A stretch of DNA of 64,000 bases from an uncultured Clostridia bacterium (lineage in GTDB: Bacteria; Bacillota; Clostridia; Oscillospirales; Acutalibacteraceae), in NCBI GenBank assembly GCA_947572385.1, contig CANPBX010000001.1, forward strand, positions 1 to 64,000, in the 5' to 3' direction. Position numbers and translations under genes: made by a program. Below the pieces are notes generated by a model, which saw only the letters and a program-made list of their open reading frames with translations, searched no databases and was not told where the DNA came from. Each line of letters opens with the position of its first letter. Within the stretch, counting starts at the first letter, position 1. Positions 59,329 through 64,000 of this stretch are shown here, in pieces.

Positions 59329-59778
59329 CTATTTTTTGTGAATATACATCCTCCCGGGCCCGTCGTCCCCCTCCACCATGCACAGGAACTCCCAGCCGAA
59401 GCGCTCATAGAGGGAGGTATGGTCAGTCACAAGGTACAGCGTGTCTATCCCCATAGCGGCCATGTCCTCACAGACCGTCTTTAAAAGCGCCCCGGCAATG
59501 CCCCGCCCCCTGTAGGGCCCGTCCGTGTACACGGCGCAGACGTTGGGGGCAAGGTCCGGCCTGTTATGGTGATCGTTTTCAATGACCCCCATGCCCCCTA
59601 AAATGTCCCCGCCGTCCACAGCGATGTACCACTGGGGGACAGGCTTTTCTCCCCTGAGCATTCCCTCCATGCTCTTTAAGTATTCCTCCTCGGGGATGCT
59701 GAAGGTGTGCTCAAACCAGCGGGCGGCCTTTGGCACGAGCCCAGGGCGCTCCCGGAGCTTTACTATCTCATATTTCAC
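59329..59778 (-). CDS. GNAT family N-acetyltransferase inside the dcw cluster
   Basis: 149 residues: acetyl-CoA loop TDGPYRGRGIAGALLKTVCE and C-terminal ERFGWEFLCMVEGDDGP. Its start overlaps the murG stop by four bases (ATGA), so it is co-translated with cell-wall genes. No known role in peptidoglycan synthesis; acetylation of a precursor or of a protein is possible. Confidence 0.88.
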   Translation of the reverse strand: MKYEIVKLRERPGLVPKAARWFEHTFSIPEEEYLKSMEGMLRGEKPVPQWYIAVDGGDILGGMGVIENDHHNRPDLAPNVCAVYTDGPYRGRGIAGALLKTVCEDMAAMGIDTLYLVTDHTSLYERFGWEFLCMVEGDDGPGRMYIHKK

Positions 59779-60908
59779 CTGGACCAGACCCCCTTTTCAC
59801 AGGCGTCCTTTATCACCTGGTATATCCGCCTGTTGGCGTCCAGTATCTCCATTTTCCTGGCGTTCTTCCCCAGCTTTTCAAGGCGCTCCGGGTCGCAGAG
59901 GAGCTTTTCCGTCTTCTTCCACAGGGCCTCCCCTGTAAGGTCCTTCTCCTCGATCATCTCCCCCGCCCCCCTTTTCACCAGGGCCATGGCGTTGTGGAAC
60001 TGGTGGTTCTCCGCCACGTTTGGAGAGGGTATCAGTATCGAGGCCTTGCCCTTTGCCTCTATCTCCGAGAGGGTCATGGCCCCGGCCCTGCTTATCACCA
60101 AATCCGCGGCGGCAAGGCATAGGGGCATATTGTCGATGTACTCCAGCACCCTTATCTGGGGGTTTTCCGAAAGGTCCAGGCCGTATTCGGTGAGCTCCTC
60201 CAGGAACATTGGGTCGTTCTGGCCGTATCCGTGGATATGCTGGTACGCCCCCTTCTCCCCGCTTTTCGAGAGCATATACGCTGCGGCGCGGTTCAGGGCG
60301 GCGGCTCCTAGGCTCCCACCGAAGGAGAGCACCACGGGCCTGCTGTCAAGGCCCAGCTCCCGCCTTGCCTGCTCCCTGTCCATATCCAGCACCTCGCCCC
60401 TTACAGGGTTGCCGGTGACCACTGTGCGCACGCCCTTGTCGAAGTATTTCTTCGCGTCTGGCACAGCCAGCATGACTGTGTGCACATGCTTTGACAGCAG
60501 CTTTGTGGTGACCCCCGGGTAGGCGTTGGACTCGTGTATCACGCAGGGCACCCCCAGCTTCGCCGCCTCCCGTATCACCGGCCCGCTCACATACCCCCCG
60601 GTGCCCACGCAGACGTCCGGGGCGAAGTCCTTTATTATCCTCCTGGTCTCTATGGAGGCGGTGAATATCCGCTCCACGGTCTTCACGTTCTTCATGACGT
60701 TTTTAAAGCTCAGCTTCCGCTGGAAGCCGGAGATGGTGATAAAGGCCATATCGTACCCGGCCTTTGGCACCAGCCTCTCCTCCATGCCCCCCCTATTGCC
60801 CACGTACAGTATCTGCGTGCCGGGCTCCTGCTCTTTCAGGTAGCCTGCCACAGCCAGTGCTGGGTTTATATGCCCGGCGGTGCCCCCGCCGGTGAAAAGT
60901 ATCCGCAT
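59775..60908 (-). CDS. murG: MurG, lipid II-forming GlcNAc transferase
   Basis: 377 residues. MRILFTGGGTAGHINPALAV at the N-terminus, SFGGSLGAAALNRAAAYML, and the donor-site segment VISRAGAMTLSEIEAKGKAS with NVAENHQFHNA. Transfers GlcNAc to lipid I on the inner membrane face. Confidence 0.96.
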   Translation of the reverse strand: MRILFTGGGTAGHINPALAVAGYLKEQEPGTQILYVGNRGGMEERLVPKAGYDMAFITISGFQRKLSFKNVMKNVKTVERIFTASIETRRIIKDFAPDVCVGTGGYVSGPVIREAAKLGVPCVIHESNAYPGVTTKLLSKHVHTVMLAVPDAKKYFDKGVRTVVTGNPVRGEVLDMDREQARRELGLDSRPVVLSFGGSLGAAALNRAAAYMLSKSGEKGAYQHIHGYGQNDPMFLEELTEYGLDLSENPQIRVLEYIDNMPLCLAAADLVISRAGAMTLSEIEAKGKASILIPSPNVAENHQFHNAMALVKRGAGEMIEEKDLTGEALWKKTEKLLCDPERLEKLGKNARKMEILDANRRIYQVIKDACEKGVWSR

Positions 60909-60922
60909 TCCCGTTGCTCCCC

Positions 60923-62272
60923 TCAGGTTTTTTCAACATTAGCCGAGCGCGATATATTCAGCAGTATGCCCATCTCGCCCAGCAGCATTAAGAGCGCCGT
61001 GCCGCCGTAGCTGAAGAAGGGCAGGCTTATGCCCGTGTTCGGCACGGTATTCGTCACCACGCATATATTCAGCGCCGCCTGCAGGCCTATCTGGAAGGTG
61101 AGCCCCAGGCCCAGCATTTTGCCAAAGGTGTCCTTGGCGTTAAGGGAGATATGCACCCCCCGCCACACCAAAAGGGCAAAGAGTATCATTATCACCAGCG
61201 CCCCCACCAGCCCCAGCTCCTCGCAGACTATGGCGAAGATAAAGTCGTTCTGGGGCTTTGGAAGGTACATATACTTCTGCCTGGACTGCCCCAGGCCCAC
61301 CCCGAAGAGCCCCCCCGAGCCTATGGCGTAGAGGGACTGGCGGGTCTGCCAGGTGGCGTCGTTCTCCTCGAAGGGGTTCAGCCACACCTCTATGCGGCCC
61401 ATCTGGTAGGCTTCAGAGCCCTCGCCGCCCCTGTTCATATAGAGGTACACTACCAGCGCCGCCCCCAGGGCCCCCATTGCAAGCCAGCGGAATTTGGTGC
61501 CCCCCACAAACATCATCATGAAGCCCAGCAGACCGATGATAAGGGTGCCGGACAGGTGGTGCTCGGCCATGACGAGCCCGGCAAAGAGCACCAGCACCAG
61601 GGCGAAGGGCATTACCCCCCTTCTGAAGGTGTCCATCTCCTTCTCCCAGCGAGAGACAAAGTCTGCAAAGAGCAGTATTATGGCAAATTTCGCCACCTCC
61701 GAGGGCTGTAGCCTCACAGGCCCCAGCTCAAGCCAGCGGGTCGCCTCACCCTCGGAGGAGCCAATCAAAAGCGTCAGCACCAGCAGCAGCACCGTGCCCA
61801 CCGCCACCCACAGGGTGGTCCTGCCCCTATGGTAGTAGTGGTAGTCGATGGTGGAGATAAACAGCATGGCAGCAACGCCGAACAGGGCGAACTCCCCCTG
61901 GCGGACGATATAGGAGTAGCTGTTGTTTTCGCGGTAGTAGCCCTCGGCGTAGCTCGCTGAGAACAGCATCACAAGGCCGATAGCCAGGAGCACCATGACG
62001 AACACCAGCAGGGGCATATCAAGCCCCTCCCCCAGGGAGATCAGCTTGTAGTGCTTTTTGCGCCTGCGCCTGCGTCTCTCCGGCTCCCGCCGCTCCTCCG
62101 AAGGCCTGTTCCCCGGCACCCGGCGCAGGCCCCTGGCTGTGGAGCCAGCTCTCTGTGCTGCTCCCGAGCCAGCCCTCTGAGTCGCTCCGGACCCAAATCT
62201 CTGAGTCGCTCCGGACCCAGCCCTCTGAGCCGCTCCCGAGCCTGCTCTCCCTCGTACCGCTCCTGCGGGCAT
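60923..62272 (-). CDS. ftsW: FtsW/SpoVE peptidoglycan glycosyltransferase (SEDS)
   Basis: 449 residues, ten helices. Conserved SEDS features: RWLELGPVRLQPSEVAKFAI, GSGGLFGVGLGQSRQKYMYL with the catalytic-region loop, and the final NTGISLPFFSYGGTALLM. The N-terminus has a 70-residue basic extension with four 8-residue repeats. Polymerises lipid II with the division PBP encoded two genes upstream. Confidence 0.94.
   Translation of the reverse strand: MPAGAVRGRAGSGAAQRAGSGATQRFGSGATQRAGSGAAQRAGSTARGLRRVPGNRPSEERREPERRRRRRKKHYKLISLGEGLDMPLLVFVMVLLAIGLVMLFSASYAEGYYRENNSYSYIVRQGEFALFGVAAMLFISTIDYHYYHRGRTTLWVAVGTVLLLVLTLLIGSSEGEATRWLELGPVRLQPSEVAKFAIILLFADFVSRWEKEMDTFRRGVMPFALVLVLFAGLVMAEHHLSGTLIIGLLGFMMMFVGGTKFRWLAMGALGAALVVYLYMNRGGEGSEAYQMGRIEVWLNPFEENDATWQTRQSLYAIGSGGLFGVGLGQSRQKYMYLPKPQNDFIFAIVCEELGLVGALVIMILFALLVWRGVHISLNAKDTFGKMLGLGLTFQIGLQAALNICVVTNTVPNTGISLPFFSYGGTALLMLLGEMGILLNISRSANVEKT
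62150..62245. repeat. Four 24-bp repeats inside ftsW
   Basis: Units at 62150, 62174, 62198 and 62222 encode (A/F)GSGA(A/T)QR in the cytoplasmic extension. Copy number can change without frame loss. Confidence 0.88.
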
Positions 62273-62327
62273 GAAAGCACCCCTTTCCTTTTGAAAGTAA
62301 TATACCCATAATACCTATTCTGTCCAG

Positions 62328-63329
62328 TCAGATGCCGTACAATACAGCCAGCACCGCCAGAATCCCGCCGATAACGGTAATGCCGCCGAAGACCCCGCAT
62401 ATCTTATACTCGCTCCAGCCGCACATCTCGAAGTGGTGGTGTATGGGGGACATCTTGAAGAGCCGCTTGCCCCCTGTGCGCTTAAAATAAGTGACCTGTA
62501 TCACAACTGAGAGTATCTCCCCCCAGTATATGAGCCCCGCCGGCAGGAGCAGCACGGGCATATCCAGGCCGAAGGCCAGGGCCCCCGCCATGCCCCCCAG
62601 GAACAGGGAGCCGGTGTCGCCCATGAACACCTTTGCCGGGTGGAAGTTCCACAGAAGGAACCCAAGGCAGGCTGCCGCCGAAGCCGTCCCCAGGGCAGTC
62701 ATTCCCGCCATGGACAGGTGTGCCGCGCAGACGGTGAGGGCCACAAAGACCACCATTGTCACGGAGGCGTTCAGGCCGTCGATGCCGTCGGTGAAGTTCA
62801 CGGCGTTTGTAAGGCCCACTATCAGTATTGCCGCCAAGGGGTAGTACATCAGCCCCAGGTCCACAGGGCCTATAAAGGGGATCGTAGTGGTGGTGTCCTC
62901 CCCGGAGAGCCTCATGGACAGCAGGTAGGCCCCGGCCACCAGGAACTGCAGCACCAGCTTCTGCTTTTCTGTGAGCCCCAGGTTGCGCTTTTTCACTATG
63001 CCGATATAGTCGTCCATAAAGCCGATGGCCCCGTAGCCCAGCGCCATTGCAAGGCCCCCGAAGACCCTCATGAGCATGAGCGGAGTCTCAAAGCCCTGCT
63101 GGATATACCATAGCGGCACGCATATGAGCACCGCCGCCGTAGTGCCGGCGATGAACATTATCCCCCCCATCGTGGGGGTGCCCTGCTTCTTCTTGTGCCA
63201 TTTCGGGCCTATCTCCCGGATAGTCTGCCCGAACTTCAGCCTGTGGAGCAGCGGTATCACCCACCAGCCCAGCACCGCTGTGATCCCGAAGCCTGCCGCC
63301 GCCGTTACCAGGAACCATGTACTGTTCAT
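62328..63329 (-). CDS. mraY: MraY, phospho-MurNAc-pentapeptide transferase
   Basis: 333 residues, ten helices. KKQGTPTMGGIMFI near residue 50, NAVNFTDGIDGLNASVTM with the catalytic Asp pair, FMGDTGSLFLGG, and SPIHHHFEMCGWSE at the C-terminus. Makes lipid I. Preceded by GGAGG. Confidence 0.97.
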   Translation of the reverse strand: MNSTWFLVTAAAGFGITAVLGWWVIPLLHRLKFGQTIREIGPKWHKKKQGTPTMGGIMFIAGTTAAVLICVPLWYIQQGFETPLMLMRVFGGLAMALGYGAIGFMDDYIGIVKKRNLGLTEKQKLVLQFLVAGAYLLSMRLSGEDTTTTIPFIGPVDLGLMYYPLAAILIVGLTNAVNFTDGIDGLNASVTMVVFVALTVCAAHLSMAGMTALGTASAAACLGFLLWNFHPAKVFMGDTGSLFLGGMAGALAFGLDMPVLLLPAGLIYWGEILSVVIQVTYFKRTGGKRLFKMSPIHHHFEMCGWSEYKICGVFGGITVIGGILAVLAVLYGI

Positions 63330-63358
63330 TTTGCGCTTCCTCCTCAGTTTCCCCTTTT

Positions 63359-64000
63359 TTATTCTGCTATGGTAACAGATGTGTCCGTGCTAAGGTTGCT
63401 TGCGAAGGTCAGGGTTATCACCGTGCCCTTCTTCACCTTCTCCCCGGCGGGTATGCCCTGCATCATTACCCTGGTGTCCCCATCCCGGTTGCCGTTTACA
63501 GTTATCTGCAGGTCGTTTATATGGGCCTCATAGCTGGCGTTTATCAGATCCATCTGGAAGAAGTCCGGCACCTCCACCATGACCTCGTTCACATTATAGC
63601 CGGTGGTGAACATCACGACCTTGCCATCCTGGGGCACTGTCGTGCCGCCCTCGGGTATCTGCTCGGTTATCTTATACTCGTCCCAGCCCTCTTCGTCGTC
63701 GCCGTTGCCCTCTATGTCGTACTCAAGGCCGGCCTCCCTTATGGCTTCCACGGCCTCCCTTATGGTCATGCCCACCACGTTGGGGGCGGCGGTGTCCCTG
63801 TGCTCGTTGTACTCGTCCTCGTCGTACATGACCTCGACCCCCAGGTAGGGCAGCAGCTCCTGCATGATAGCCGAGAAGATCGGCCCGGCTATGGCGTTCC
63901 CGGCGGTATAGCCGCCGTTGGAGCTGGCGTCCGGCTCGTCGAAGAACACCAGCAGGGCGTACCTGGGGTCCTCGGCCGGGGCGAAGCCGCAGTACGAGGC
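63359..64000 (-). CDS. Division penicillin-binding protein with PASTA domains, C-terminal part (SpoVD/FtsI type)
   Basis: The frame enters from the right edge. The visible part starts in the transpeptidase end (GFAPAEDPRYALLVFFDEPD, GNAIAGPIFSAIMQELLPYL) and continues with two PASTA repeats (VVGMTIREAVEAIREAGLEY and VPDFFQMDLINASYEAHIN). The N-terminus and active-site serine lie outside the window. Its place before mraY and ftsW fits the septal transpeptidase. Confidence 0.88.
   Translation of the reverse strand, partial: ASYCGFAPAEDPRYALLVFFDEPDASSNGGYTAGNAIAGPIFSAIMQELLPYLGVEVMYDEDEYNEHRDTAAPNVVGMTIREAVEAIREAGLEYDIEGNGDDEEGWDEYKITEQIPEGGTTVPQDGKVVMFTTGYNVNEVMVEVPDFFQMDLINASYEAHINDLQITVNGNRDGDTRVMMQGIPAGEKVKKGTVITLTFASNLSTDTSVTIAE

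Overview
The window reads as chromosome from a GC-rich, low-redox gut-type Clostridia, most like an Oscillospirales/Ruminococcaceae relative. Reasons: AAGGAGG-type ribosome sites and sigma-A promoters throughout, a ctsR-mcsA-mcsB-clpC operon, SpoIID and a PASTA-domain division penicillin-binding protein, a dcw cluster without ftsA, and many CUT1 sugar transporters with membrane-anchored AraC regulators. No tRNA, rRNA, CRISPR array or prophage was found.

Layout. 1-6.1 kb: MATE exporter, a MarR-controlled pair of ABC exporter half-genes (both internally deleted), LysR and MgtC proteins. 6.3-20.9 kb: two carbohydrate-utilisation islands. The first has an AraC regulator, lplC, lplB and a binding-protein gene, with a repeated TATCAAAA operator. 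The second has a DUF4965 six-hairpin enzyme, a broken AraC, a broken lplC, lplB and a glycoside hydrolase. A HAD phosphatase, a Gfo/Idh/MocA dehydrogenase and a BlaI-like repressor lie between them. 21-24.9 kb: a phosphate operon (Na/Pi cotransporter, phoB, phoR) behind a PHO-box-like repeat. 25-30.8 kb: small DNA-binding proteins, a sugar isomerase and a hybrid histidine kinase. 31.3-32.9 kb: an S1-domain protein and a compact locus with the architecture of a type I toxin-antitoxin system. 32.9-37.7 kb: the CtsR stress operon with two CtsR operators. 37.9-51.9 kb: a Cys/Gly-rich peptide, a degenerate ABC pair, a four-gene sugar-catabolic operon starting with an unlisted 49-codon gene, MerR, gapdh, citrate synthase, SpoIID. 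52-52.5 kb: a 43-bp tandem array and a 67-bp duplication. 52.5-64 kb: CDF transporter, an orphan fumarase beta subunit, then ftsZ-ftsQ-murA-GNAT-murG-ftsW-mraY-PBP read leftwards.

The most interesting locus is 32.5-32.9 kb. A 45-codon holin-like membrane peptide has a TTG start and a Shine-Dalgarno site that can pair with an upstream CCTCC. A perfect sigma-A promoter faces it from the opposite strand. A perfect 13-base inverted repeat would let the 5' and 3' ends of the toxin mRNA pair. A diverged copy of the antisense promoter and leader lies 1 kb away in the opposite orientation.

A second theme is repeated gene breakage. At least five places show two halves of normally separate or longer genes joined by a short junction (ABC exporter, binding protein/lplB, lplC/AraC, lipoprotein, ABC head), plus a likely homopolymer frameshift. 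This is either real genome decay or a systematic assembly problem, and read mapping over the junctions would decide it.
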